A DNA stretch of 19,566 nt, from the NCBI GenBank assembly GCA_027080245.1, contig JALWSN010000329.1, positions 1-19,566 on the forward strand, in the 5' to 3' direction. Made by a program: the position numbers and the translations under genes. Of the stretch, positions 7,595 through 15,256 are shown in pieces; the first letter of the stretch is position 1, and every line of letters starts with the position of its first letter. The stretch comes from Ignavibacteriales bacterium (lineage in GTDB: Bacteria; Bacteroidota; Ignavibacteria; Ignavibacteriales; Melioribacteraceae). The notes below the pieces were generated by a model. It ran no database searches. It saw nothing but the letters and a program-made list of their open reading frames with translations, and was not told where the DNA came from.

Positions 7595-8542
7595 TTACTC
7601 TTTCCATTCAATTAACGAATTTGGCTTACGTCGGCTTAAACCCGTCGGTAGATTCCCGATGATTTCCTTTTTCATTTCGTTAATCATTCTTTCCTTAAGA
7701 TGCGAACGGTGGTAAACAACGCTAATTTCACGGTAGGGAACTGGCTTTTTGAAACTTCGCGCAAGCTTTTTATTATTGCCGGCAAGCCCTAAAAACGTTA
7801 GGTGCGGAATAAGAGTCATCCCGTAATTCTTTTCAACCAATCTCATTAATGTCTCCAACGAACCGCCCTCGAAATAAAGGGGTAGAGCGGTTTTACGCTC
7901 CGGCTTGGAATAAATATCGCAAAGCTTTATTACATGCTCGCGAAAGCAATGCCCTTCTTTTAGAAGCCAAATGTCGTTGATGTCCAATTCCTTTGCGCTA
8001 ATCTTTTCTTTTTTGAACAAAGGATGGCCCCTTGAAACGTAAGCAAGGAAAGGTTCGTAATAAATAACCTCCTCTTTAATATCCGAGTAGTGTAAAGGGG
8101 TGGAAAGGATTCCGGCGTCAAGGTCGCCCTTTCTTAAACGTTCTACAATCGACTCAGTTTGAAGCTCGTCCAATATTAATTTTATTTTAGGATTCGCTCT
8201 CAAAAAGCTTTGTAAAAAATAGGGAAGCAAATACGGCGCAATCGTTGGAATTATTCCCACTTTGAATTCTCCGTCAAGCGCTCCTTTTCCCGAATCGGCA
8301 ATCTCTTTAATTCTCGACGCTTCGCGCAATGTTTCCCTTGCCTGTTCGATGATTTTTTCTCCAATGGGAGTCGGTATTACGGGTTGCCTGCTCCTGTCGA
8401 ATATTAAAACGCCAAGCTCGTCCTCGGCTTTCGCTATTTGCATGCTTAATGTAGGCTGAGTAACAAAAAGTTTTGCAGCGGCTTTTGCAAAGCTTTTAAC
8501 GTCGGCTAAAGTAACGATATATTTCATCTGAACGATTGTCAT
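7595..8542 (-). CDS. oxyR: OxyR, peroxide-sensing LysR-family regulator
   Basis: LysR-type activator of 315 residues. The N-terminal winged helix is residues 1-60 (MTIVQMKYIVTLADVKSFAKAA, LFVTQPTLSMQIAKAEDELG, FDRSRQ) and the effector domain about 90-300. LLKEGHCFREHVIKLC carries C199 and C208, with H198 beside the first; E. coli OxyR uses exactly C199 and C208 to form its regulatory disulfide, so hydrogen peroxide sensing is very probable. It is transcribed divergently from ahpC, the usual OxyR target, with 113 bases between the start codons holding the likely promoters and operator. Residues after 300 (LSRRKPNSLIEWKE) form a short basic tail. The start at 8542 fits the family N-terminus, without an obvious ribosome site. 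Confidence 0.93.
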   Translation of the reverse strand: MTIVQMKYIVTLADVKSFAKAAAKLFVTQPTLSMQIAKAEDELGVLIFDRSRQPVIPTPIGEKIIEQARETLREASRIKEIADSGKGALDGEFKVGIIPTIAPYLLPYFLQSFLRANPKIKLILDELQTESIVERLRKGDLDAGILSTPLHYSDIKEEVIYYEPFLAYVSRGHPLFKKEKISAKELDINDIWLLKEGHCFREHVIKLCDIYSKPERKTALPLYFEGGSLETLMRLVEKNYGMTLIPHLTFLGLAGNNKKLARSFKKPVPYREISVVYHRSHLKERMINEMKKEIIGNLPTGLSRRKPNSLIEWKE

Positions 8543-8559
8543 GCTAATAAATTTTATTT

Positions 8560-8582
8560 ATTGAATAATAAATATTATCAAT
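8560..8582. promoter_or_regulatory. Candidate OxyR operator in the oxyR-ahpC intergenic region
   Basis: ATTGA (8560-8564) and TCAAT (8578-8582) form a dyad around a 13-base AT-only spacer, in the middle of the divergent promoter region. LysR proteins bind such interrupted dyads. The match to the E. coli OxyR consensus is poor, and the region is AT-rich enough for chance symmetry. Confidence 0.3.
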
Positions 8583-8643
8583 TTGTTTTATAATTTCAAC
8601 CCTTTTAATTTGCCTGTGTTAATTAAAAATGTTAAACAAATTT

Positions 8644-8648
8644 AGGAG
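8644..8648 (+). promoter_or_regulatory. Shine-Dalgarno of ahpC, fixing its start
   Basis: AGGAG seven bases before the ATG at 8656. This favours 8656 over the in-frame upstream ATG at 8629, whose extra residues MLNKFRRAT do not belong to the peroxiredoxin fold. Confidence 0.8.
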
Positions 8649-8655
8649 AGCAACA

Positions 8656-9198
8656 ATGTTAACAGTAGGAGACAACTTCCCGGAATTTAAGAAAAAAGCC
8701 ACAGTATCATTAGAACACGGAAAAGAATTTAAAGAAATCACTCAGGATATTTACAGAAAAAATGGCAATTGGCTTGTAATGTTCTGGTACCCCAAAGATT
8801 TCACGTTTGTGTGTCCCACAGAAATTTCTTCTTTCAACAAACATTACGATGAATTCGTGGCTAAAAACACTGTCTTAATTGGCGCGTCTACGGATTCCGA
8901 ATTCGTTCATCTTGCGTGGAGACAAAATCACAACGACTTAAAAGATTTGAGATTTCCTCTTCTTGCCGATACTTCAAAATCTCTTGCGGAAGAATTGGGC
9001 ATTCTAGAAAAAGAAGAAAAGGTGGCTTACCGAACAACTTTTATTGTTGACCCCGATGGGATAATCCGCCACGTTTCCGTTAACGATTTGAACGTCGGAA
9101 GAAACGTTCATGAAATATTACGCGTTCTGGAGGCGCTACAAACGGGCGAGTTAACCCCTTGCGATTGGGAACCCGGACAAGAAACAATTCGCATTTAA
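8656..9198 (+). CDS. ahpC: AhpC, alkyl hydroperoxide reductase (2-Cys peroxiredoxin)
   Basis: Reduces hydrogen peroxide, organic peroxides and peroxynitrite in the cytoplasm. From the ATG at 8656 the protein has 180 residues with a thioredoxin fold. Key motifs are FWYPKDFTFVCPTEI with peroxidatic cysteine C53, TDSEFVHLAWRQNHNDL (79-95), TTFIVDPDGIIRHV (127-140), GRNVHEILRVLEALQ (148-162) and C169 in ELTPCDWEPG as the likely resolving cysteine. The DSEF-H-x-x-WR-x-x-HNDLK pattern and CDW placement are closer to mycobacterial-type AhpC (ELCACNW), which is served by AhpD or other reductants, than to the enteric VCPA type served by AhpF. No ahpF, ahpD or thioredoxin reductase gene is in this window. 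It is transcribed divergently from oxyR and is monocistronic, followed by a strong terminator. Confidence 0.95.
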   Translation: MLTVGDNFPEFKKKATVSLEHGKEFKEITQDIYRKNGNWLVMFWYPKDFTFVCPTEISSFNKHYDEFVAKNTVLIGASTDSEFVHLAWRQNHNDLKDLRFPLLADTSKSLAEELGILEKEEKVAYRTTFIVDPDGIIRHVSVNDLNVGRNVHEILRVLEALQTGELTPCDWEPGQETIRI

Positions 9199-9227
9199 AT
9201 CTTTTTTTTTACCTCGCGCATCTGTAG

Positions 9228-9255
9228 AAGCCGCTTTTCGAAGCGGCTTTTACTT
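9228..9255 (+). terminator. Rho-independent terminator after ahpC
   Basis: Perfect 9-base stem AAGCCGCTT (9228-9236) and AAGCGGCTT (9241-9249) with a TTCG tetraloop, followed by a short, interrupted T-rich stretch. A longer T-run at 9202-9210 lies ahead of it. It insulates ahpC from the exporter operon. Confidence 0.82.
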
Positions 9256-9285
9256 ATTAATATTTTTTGTGCTTTGTAAACAAAA

Positions 9286-9349
9286 AAACTTAATATACTA
9301 TTTGCGTTTATTAAGTTTACTTATTATTTTTAGGAAACTTAAAATACTA
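9286..9349 (+). promoter_or_regulatory. Candidate TetR operator: three copies of an AAACTTAATA element
   Basis: AAACTTAATA at 9286-9295 is mirrored perfectly by TATTAAGTTT at 9309-9318 with a 13-base spacer. A third copy in direct orientation, AAACTTAAAA, lies at 9335-9344. The direct copies extend to 15 bases (9286-9300 and 9335-9349) with one mismatch. The element lies 20-85 bases upstream of the TetR start codon, where an autoregulatory operator would be. Promoter boxes are not clear. Confidence 0.45.
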
Positions 9350-9369
9350 ATATAGTTTATCGAGTTAAT

Positions 9370-9966
9370 ATGAAAGAAAAAATAATAGAAGCGGCAAAAG
9401 AAGAATTCTTAAAATTCGGATTTAAAAAAACCACCGTCGACGAAATATCCGCAAAGGCGGGAGTAAGCAAAAAAACAATTTACCAGTATTTTCCTACAAA
9501 GAAGGACATATTATTGGAAATCGTTTCGAACATTCAAAATCACATTTCAAAAGAATCAAAAAATATCCTTGCGTTAAAAGAAAATGCTGTCGTTAAATTG
9601 TTCCTTTTTAGCCGGATGGTTGGCGGGCAAATTCAGGAAATTAACGATCTTTGGATTAAAGATATTAAAACCTTTCACAACGACGTTTGGCGACAAATAG
9701 AAGGGTTCCGAAGAGAAATGGTCGCAAAAAACTTCAGTAAGTTATTGAAACAGGGAAAAAAGGAAGGCTTAATATACGACTATCCCGAGGCGATTGTAAT
9801 TAATCTTTTGCTCTCGTCGGCAGAATCGGTTACCGACAATAAATTCATCTTGAACAACAATGTTTCAATTCATTCCGCTTTAAAAGCAACTCTAGAAATC
9901 ATTATTAATGGCATACTAACGCCAAAAGGAAGGAAATTTTTCAACAAAGCAAAAAAGGGATTTTAA
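9370..9966 (+). CDS. TetR-family regulator of the exporter operon
   Basis: DNA-binding repressor of 198 residues. The HTH domain spans about 1-48: MKEKIIEAAKEEFLKFGFKKTTVDEIS, then AGVSKKTIYQYFPTKKDIL, the classic TetR recognition helix with the Y-x-YF-x-x-K end. Residues 50-198 form a helical ligand-binding and dimer domain with no recognisable ligand signature. Its stop codon is one base before the adaptor gene start, so it heads the exporter operon and very probably represses it, with derepression by an exported or related compound. E. coli pairs the YbhGFSR exporter with the TetR-type CecR (YbiH) in the same way. A repeat cluster 20-85 bases upstream is the likely operator. Confidence 0.92.
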   Translation: MKEKIIEAAKEEFLKFGFKKTTVDEISAKAGVSKKTIYQYFPTKKDILLEIVSNIQNHISKESKNILALKENAVVKLFLFSRMVGGQIQEINDLWIKDIKTFHNDVWRQIEGFRREMVAKNFSKLLKQGKKEGLIYDYPEAIVINLLLSSAESVTDNKFILNNNVSIHSALKATLEIIINGILTPKGRKFFNKAKKGF

Positions 9967-9967
9967 A

Positions 9968-10936
9968 ATGAAAGCAATCATTAAAGGTCTTCTTGTCTTA
10001 CTTGTCTTCACAATAGTCGCCTGTAACTCGGGCAACGAAGAAAAAACAATTGAAGTTGAAGGAACAGTAGAGGGAACGGACGTAATTGTTTCGGCAAAAA
10101 CCGCCGGCGATTTAATAGAATTAAGGAAAGAAGAAGGCGAGCTTGTAAAGGCGGGCGACACAGTAGCGGCGCTTGAGCACGAAACCGCCTCGATTAAACT
10201 GGAACAGGCAAAAGCAAATCTACAATTAGCGCAAGCCGCTCTTTCCTTGTTAAAAAACGGAGCGAGAAAAGAAGACGTATTTTTTACAAAACAAAAATTC
10301 AATCAGGCTAAGGCTTCTTACGAACTTTCCCGAAAGGAAGCTAAAAGAATTGAAAATCTTTACAAAAAAGGCTCGGTCACAAAAGACAAATTAGACAAAG
10401 CAAGAACTCAATTAAAAATAGCCTTCTCTCAATTAAAAGCCGCAAAGTCAAATCTTGAGAAAATTAAAAATCTTTCTCGCCCGGAACAAATCGAAGAAGC
10501 CCAAGCTCGCGTTAAAGCGGCGGAAGCGGCTGTTCGTTTGTTGAAAAAAAATATTAACGACTCTTACCTCGTTGCGCCTACTAGCGGTATTATTGCAAAA
10601 ATATTTTTTGAAAAGGGGGAATTTGTTCCGGTAATGGGCAGCGTTTTTGAAATTGAAAACCTTACGCGTCCCGATGTTAAAGTTTACATCCCCGAGACAA
10701 AACTCGGACTCGTTAAGCGCGGTCAGGCCGCTGAAATATTTACAGATTCTTACCCCGGGAAAAAATTCACCGGGCGCGTTGCAACGATTTCTTCCGAGGC
10801 TGAATTCACCCCAAAAACAATTCAGACAAAAGAAGAACGAGTAAAGCTTGTTTACGAAGTTAAAATTAAAGCCGATAACCCAAACTACGAGTTGAAATCC
10901 GGCATGCCCGTAGACGTTAAAATAATTGTAAAATAA
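9968..10936 (+). CDS. HlyD/YbhG-type periplasmic adaptor (membrane fusion) lipoprotein
   Basis: Bridges the inner-membrane ABC exporter to the outer-membrane channel. It has 322 residues. The N-terminal lipobox IVAC places a lipidated cysteine at C19, anchoring it to the inner membrane. The first half of the lipoyl/biotinyl-like domain is at 33-70 (VIVSAKTAGDLIELRKEEGELVKAGDTVA), a long helical hairpin rich in Ala, Lys, Glu and Gln spans about 71-196, and the second lipoyl half is YLVAPTSGIIAKIFFEKGEFV (200-220). A beta-barrel region (230-300) ends with TPKTIQTKEERVKLVYEVKI, a block characteristic of YbhG/EmrA-like adaptors. It starts one base after the TetR stop, with a GGGA-like element before the ATG, and 12 bases precede the first ATPase. 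Confidence 0.92.
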   Translation: MKAIIKGLLVLLVFTIVACNSGNEEKTIEVEGTVEGTDVIVSAKTAGDLIELRKEEGELVKAGDTVAALEHETASIKLEQAKANLQLAQAALSLLKNGARKEDVFFTKQKFNQAKASYELSRKEAKRIENLYKKGSVTKDKLDKARTQLKIAFSQLKAAKSNLEKIKNLSRPEQIEEAQARVKAAEAAVRLLKKNINDSYLVAPTSGIIAKIFFEKGEFVPVMGSVFEIENLTRPDVKVYIPETKLGLVKRGQAAEIFTDSYPGKKFTGRVATISSEAEFTPKTIQTKEERVKLVYEVKIKADNPNYELKSGMPVDVKIIVK

Positions 10937-10948
10937 AGGCATTGTATC

Positions 10949-11884
10949 GTGAACGACCTGATTTTACAAGCCGAGGAGATATTTAAAAATTACAGGGCGG
11001 TCGAAGCCGTTAAGGGTGTTTCCTTAAACATAAAAAAGGGGGAGCTCTTTGGATTGGTAGGCCCGGACGGCGCAGGCAAAACAACCCTGATTAGAATCTT
11101 TTGCGGATTACTTAATCCCACAAGCGGTTCCGCTAAACTTTTTAACCTTGAGACGAGCGCCAACAAGAGAAAGATTCAAAAAAAAATCGGTTACCTTTCT
11201 CAAAAATTCAGCCTTTACAGAGATTTAACCGTCGACGAAAACATTGAATTTTTTGCGGACATTCATGAAGTGCGGAATTACAAAAAACGCCGCGATGAAC
11301 TTTTGGATTTTACCAGGCTAAAGCCTTTCCGCGACCGACTCGCGGAAAACCTTTCCGGAGGAATGCAACAAAAGCTTGCGCTTGCTTGTAGTTTAATCCA
11401 CAACCCTGAAATACTTTTGTTGGACGAGCCTACCACGGGCGTAGACCCTCTTTCCCGGCGCGACTTTTGGAAAATTTTGTTTTCGCTTAAAAAGCAAGGG
11501 ATGACAATTCTAATAACCACCCCTTACCTGGGCGAGGCCGAAAGATGCAACCGAGTGGCTCTAATGAACAAAGGCAAAATTCTTGTGACTGACGAACCCG
11601 AAAAAATTAAAAATTCTATTAATAAAAAAGCCCTTGAAATTACTTGCTCTCCCGCCATTAAATGTGCCGAAGCCCTAAAAAACAAGCATGGGGTGGACGC
11701 GCAAATTTTCGGGGACAGAATCGACGTATTAATTGAAGAAAACAGCGATTTTAATCAATACCTGGAAACAATTAAAAAAAACAATTTAACGATTAAAAAC
11801 TTCAATATTAATAAACTTTCGCTGGAAAACGTTTTTATTCATTTAATAAAACAACAGGATTTAAAATTGGCGAGGACTCAATGA
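10949..11884 (+). CDS. ABC exporter ATPase 1, equivalent to the N-terminal half of YbhF
   Basis: Nucleotide-binding subunit of 311 residues, starting with GTG. Walker A is GPDGAGKTT (38-46, K44), the Q-loop region GYLSQKFSLYRDLTVDENIEF (81-101), the signature LSGGMQQKLAL (135-145) and Walker B ILLLDEPTTGVD (155-166, D159, E160). At the H-loop the sequence is ITTPYLGEAERC: position 192 is proline where histidine is usual, so one composite ATP site is probably catalytically impaired. The GPDGAGKTT variant and QKF-x-LY block match the first half of E. coli YbhF as I recall it. It would pair with the second ATPase encoded at 13198 to make an asymmetric heterodimer. The stop overlaps the TolC start in ATGA. 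Confidence 0.92.
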   Translation: MNDLILQAEEIFKNYRAVEAVKGVSLNIKKGELFGLVGPDGAGKTTLIRIFCGLLNPTSGSAKLFNLETSANKRKIQKKIGYLSQKFSLYRDLTVDENIEFFADIHEVRNYKKRRDELLDFTRLKPFRDRLAENLSGGMQQKLALACSLIHNPEILLLDEPTTGVDPLSRRDFWKILFSLKKQGMTILITTPYLGEAERCNRVALMNKGKILVTDEPEKIKNSINKKALEITCSPAIKCAEALKNKHGVDAQIFGDRIDVLIEENSDFNQYLETIKKNNLTIKNFNINKLSLENVFIHLIKQQDLKLARTQ

Positions 11885-13197
11885 AAAAGAAAACCGAAAT
11901 TTTATTTTTAATCTTTGCCTTGGCGCTTGGGTTAAACGCTCAAACTTTAACACTAAAGGAAAGCCTACGGATCGGAATGAGAAACAGCAAGAACGTTCGC
12001 GTTCTGAAAATAAAGAAGCAAAGGGCATTCCTGCAAGCGCGTAAAATCAAAGCGGCATTTTACCCAGAGTTCAATCTTTCCGCCTCTTACACTCGTCTTA
12101 GTAACATTCCCCCGTTCGAAATTCAAACGCCTTTTTTTCCAAAGCCAATAAAAATTCAAGATCCTATCTTGAACAACTATTCGATTTCGGCGGGCTTCAA
12201 ACTACCCGTGTTTGTTGGTTTTCGGTTGGTTAACCTTCTTAAAGCTGCCGAAAACACGGCTCAATCCGCCGGTTACGAAGTCGGTTACAAAATGAACGCC
12301 GAGGCGATGAACATTACAAAAGCCTTTTTTAATTACGAAAAATCGTTGCTCGTTAGGAAATTGCTCAAAAAAGAAGCCGCAAGTTTAGGCAAAAGGTTAG
12401 CGGACACAAAAAATCTTGCCGCCGAGGGATTGGCGTTGCGGAAGGATTTACTACAAATTAAATCGAAGGTAGAGGAAATAAATTACAAATTGGTAGAGGC
12501 TGAAAACGCTGTTATTATTGCCCGAACCGTATTCAATAAAGCTTTGGGCTTAAATCTAAAGGCTAATACTAATATTGCGTTTAATTTTTCCGTAGATAGC
12601 AAATTAAACATCGGTTTGCAAAGGGGGATTGCCGAGGCGCTAGAAAACCGTTACGAGTTAAAAGCCTTTCGGAAAAAATTAGTTGCCGCCCGCTCGAGCG
12701 TTCAAGCGGAAAAAGGCAATTACTTGCCAAGTGTTTCGGTTTTTGGCAATTATTATTACAACAAACCAAATCAAAGAATACTGCCTTTGCTGGACGAGTT
12801 TAAAGACACTTGGGCTGTTGGCGTTGCTCTTTCCTGGAATATCTGGAACGGTGGGAAGACATCAACAAGCGTTCAAATTGCGGAAAACAAACTCTCCGAA
12901 GCTTCTACAAATTTTAATCTTTTAAAAGAAAACATCGAAACGGAAGTAACTAAAAAATATTTTGATTTAATCGGCGCTTTTAAAAAAATCAAAGCCGCCC
13001 AAGCTTCCTTGCTTGCCGCGAAAGAAAACTACCGCGTTACAAGTAAATTGTATGCGCAACAAAAAGCCACCGCATCGGAATTACTGGAGGCGGAGACAAA
13101 TCTTCTGAACGCAAAAATCAATTACAAACTTTCGGCATTAAACGCAAAACTGAAAAGAATCGAATTTCTAAAATCTTTAGGGAGAAAGATTTATTAA
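11881..13197 (+). CDS. TolC-family outer-membrane efflux channel
   Basis: Outer-membrane factor of 438 residues, the exit duct of the tripartite pump. The signal peptide covers 1-20 (FLIFALALGLNA, cleavage probably before QTLTL). Two OEP repeats follow, about 25-225 and 235-435, each made of long Ala, Lys, Glu and Asn-rich helices around short beta segments such as FNLSASYTRLSN (about 63-74) and the second-repeat SVFGNYYYNKPNQ and WAVGVALSWNIWNGG (about 321-336), the usual TolC pattern for the transmembrane strands. Length is typical. Translation is coupled to ATPase 1 by a 4-base overlap, with GAGGA at 11872-11876 as ribosome site. Its place between the two ATPase genes, instead of before or after the exporter, is unusual. 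Confidence 0.93.
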   Translation: MKKKTEILFLIFALALGLNAQTLTLKESLRIGMRNSKNVRVLKIKKQRAFLQARKIKAAFYPEFNLSASYTRLSNIPPFEIQTPFFPKPIKIQDPILNNYSISAGFKLPVFVGFRLVNLLKAAENTAQSAGYEVGYKMNAEAMNITKAFFNYEKSLLVRKLLKKEAASLGKRLADTKNLAAEGLALRKDLLQIKSKVEEINYKLVEAENAVIIARTVFNKALGLNLKANTNIAFNFSVDSKLNIGLQRGIAEALENRYELKAFRKKLVAARSSVQAEKGNYLPSVSVFGNYYYNKPNQRILPLLDEFKDTWAVGVALSWNIWNGGKTSTSVQIAENKLSEASTNFNLLKENIETEVTKKYFDLIGAFKKIKAAQASLLAAKENYRVTSKLYAQQKATASELLEAETNLLNAKINYKLSALNAKLKRIEFLKSLGRKIY

Positions 13198-14127
13198 ATG
13201 GACTCAATAGAAGTAAATAACTTAACAAAAAAGTTTGGCGGTTTTACAGCCGTTAACAACGTTAGCTTTAAAGTTAAGCGCGGGGAAATATTCGGATTTT
13301 TGGGCGCTAACGGAGCGGGTAAAACCACAACCATAAAAATGCTGTGCGGAATATTAACACCCAGTTCGGGCGACGCGCTGGTGGCTGGCTTTAGCGTTAA
13401 AGACCAACCGGATATGGTAAAACGAAACATCGGTTACATGTCTCAAAAGTTTTCTCTCTACAACGATTTGACCGTGTCCGAAAATATTGAATTCTTCGGC
13501 GGTGTTTACGGATTGGAAAGCAAGCTTTTTCTTGAAAGGAAAAAATGGGCTCTTGAAATAGCAGGATTGCGCGGCAAGGAAAAAACCATCACCGGCGACT
13601 TACCCGGCGGCATAAAACAACGATTGGCGTTAGGCACGGCGGTAATACACAAACCCCAAATTGTCTTTTTGGACGAACCTACAAGCGGCGTTGATCCAAT
13701 TGCACGAAGACAATTCTGGGAACTAATCAACCAACTTGCGCAGGAAGACATTACCGTAATTGTAACGACTCACTACCTCGAAGAAGCCGAGTATTGTAAT
13801 AGCTTAATACTAATGGACTCGGGCGAAATTATTGCACGAGGCAACGTATTTGAATTGAAAAATAACTACTTAAATAAAACAATTTACGAAATAGAATGCG
13901 AGCCAACTTTATTAACCCTTGAAATACTTGAAGAAAACAACATTGGGGACGAAATCACTATGTACGGTAATACTATTCACGTCATCGCGCCTAAAAAAGA
14001 TGATGTTGAATTAACAATCCGGAACGCTTTGAGTTCGCAAAATATCTTGTTGAAATCCGTAAAAAAAATTCAACCTACGTTAGACGACGTTTTCGTTCAT
14101 CTGCTGGAGAGCAAAAATGAAACTTAA
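13198..14127 (+). CDS. ABC exporter ATPase 2, equivalent to the C-terminal half of YbhF
   Basis: Nucleotide-binding subunit of 309 residues beginning on the base after the TolC stop. Walker A is GANGAGKTT (36-44, K42), the Q-loop region GYMSQKFSLYNDLTVSENIEFF (79-100), the signature LPGGIKQRLAL (135-145, Pro replacing Ser and Ile replacing Gln), Walker B IVFLDEPTSGVD (155-166) and the switch histidine H192 in TTHYLEEAEYC. The switch histidine is intact but the signature is degenerate, complementing ATPase 1, which has a good signature and no switch histidine. With both signature serine and histidine defects arranged this way, one composite site of the heterodimer would be canonical and the other degenerate, depending on pairing. 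The 3' end overlaps the first permease gene by 11 bases. Confidence 0.93.
   Translation: MDSIEVNNLTKKFGGFTAVNNVSFKVKRGEIFGFLGANGAGKTTTIKMLCGILTPSSGDALVAGFSVKDQPDMVKRNIGYMSQKFSLYNDLTVSENIEFFGGVYGLESKLFLERKKWALEIAGLRGKEKTITGDLPGGIKQRLALGTAVIHKPQIVFLDEPTSGVDPIARRQFWELINQLAQEDITVIVTTHYLEEAEYCNSLILMDSGEIIARGNVFELKNNYLNKTIYEIECEPTLLTLEILEENNIGDEITMYGNTIHVIAPKKDDVELTIRNALSSQNILLKSVKKIQPTLDDVFVHLLESKNET
14106..14109 (+). promoter_or_regulatory. Ribosome site of permease 1 inside the ATPase 2 gene
   Basis: GGAG seven bases before the ATG at 14117 supports that start rather than the later in-frame ATG, despite the 11-base overlap with ATPase 2. Confidence 0.6.
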
Positions 14128-15256
14128 TAAAATGAGAGCCGTTGCCAAGAAAGAATTCAAACAGCTTTTGCGGGATAAGCGCCTGCTGTTTGTTATTTTC
14201 TTTTTCCCTATTTTACTTTTAGTTGTTTTTGGTTACGCAATCAATTTCGACGTTCAACACGTAAAGTTGGCGGTTCTTGACAGAGACCATTCGCCGGAAA
14301 GCAGGTTATTATTAGAGAAACTAAACGCTACGGTTTACTTTGACGTGGTTAAAACCCTCGACAGCCCAAGTGAAATTGACGAAGCAATAAACAGAAAAAT
14401 AGCACAAGCCGTAATGGTAATACCACCAGACTTTTCTAAAAACGTCAATACTCCGCTCAAGGACGCCAAACTTCAGTTTGTTATTGACGGCATCGACGGC
14501 AACACCGCTACCATTATTAAAAATTACGTCGACACTTTTACCGAACTTTATTCGGCGCGCTTAAACGCAAAGTTCCTAAATCGGCTGGGCAAAGTAATTA
14601 CCCCGACAATTTCGGTTACGCCGTTGTTCGAATTCAACCCGGATTTGCGTTCAACCGTATTTTTACTCCCCGGTTTAATAGCAATGATTTTAATCGTAAC
14701 AGCGTCGGTAACAGTCGCTCTTTCTTTCGTAAGAGAAAAAGAACACGGCACCGAGGAACAATTAAGAGTCTCTTCCCTTAATTCAATTGAATTAATTATT
14801 GGCAAATCCCTTCCGTTTATTTTAGTCTCCGTAATCAATGCGGCTATGGTTTTGCTTGCAGGATATTTGTTGTTTGGAGTAGCCGTTAAAGGAAGCCTGT
14901 TATTGCTTGCTCTCGCGGTTCTCATTTTCGTAATCGCCTCTACGGCCTTGGGCATTCTGGTTTCCGTAATTTCGGATTCTCAACAAGTGGCTTTTCAGTT
15001 GGCTTCATTAATTTCAATGTTGCCTTCTTTAATATTGTCCGGCTTTATTTTCCCAATAGAAAGCATGCCCAAAATAATTCAACTGTTTACCAATTTAACT
15101 CCCGCTACTTTTTTTATTAAAGCCATTCGGGCAATTATCCTCAAAGGCGTCGGACTGCAAAATTTTTGGCCTCAGCTTGTTTATCTTTCTCTGTTTCCGA
15201 TAATTTTATTCGGATTATCTTCCGCAATAACAAAAAGAAAAATGGACAGGGCTTAA
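14117..15256 (+). CDS. ABC-2 type exporter permease 1 (YbhS-like)
   Basis: Inner-membrane subunit of 379 residues with ABC2_membrane_3 architecture. After a cytoplasmic start with KKEFKQLLRDKRL (11-23) comes TM1 (about 23-43, FVIFFFPILLLVVFGYAI), then a large periplasmic domain (about 45-175, with INRKIAQAVMVIPPDFS and FVIDGIDGNTATII), then five C-terminal membrane segments beginning with FLLPGLIAMILIVTASVTVALSF. REKEHGTEEQLRVSS is the conserved cytoplasmic loop and SGFIFPIESMP the conserved loop before the last helices. It should form a heterodimer with permease 2. It resembles E. coli YbhS by family and position in the cluster; the substrate is unknown (YbhFSR has been linked to drug and cation efflux). 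Confidence 0.92.
   Translation: MKLNKMRAVAKKEFKQLLRDKRLLFVIFFFPILLLVVFGYAINFDVQHVKLAVLDRDHSPESRLLLEKLNATVYFDVVKTLDSPSEIDEAINRKIAQAVMVIPPDFSKNVNTPLKDAKLQFVIDGIDGNTATIIKNYVDTFTELYSARLNAKFLNRLGKVITPTISVTPLFEFNPDLRSTVFLLPGLIAMILIVTASVTVALSFVREKEHGTEEQLRVSSLNSIELIIGKSLPFILVSVINAAMVLLAGYLLFGVAVKGSLLLLALAVLIFVIASTALGILVSVISDSQQVAFQLASLISMLPSLILSGFIFPIESMPKIIQLFTNLTPATFFIKAIRAIILKGVGLQNFWPQLVYLSLFPIILFGLSSAITKRKMDRA

Noticed and set aside
10448..10942. Long open frame (164 codons) on the minus strand
   Set aside because: It lies wholly inside the adaptor gene, which has clear family motifs on the plus strand; the antisense translation is aromatic-rich with no recognisable domain.
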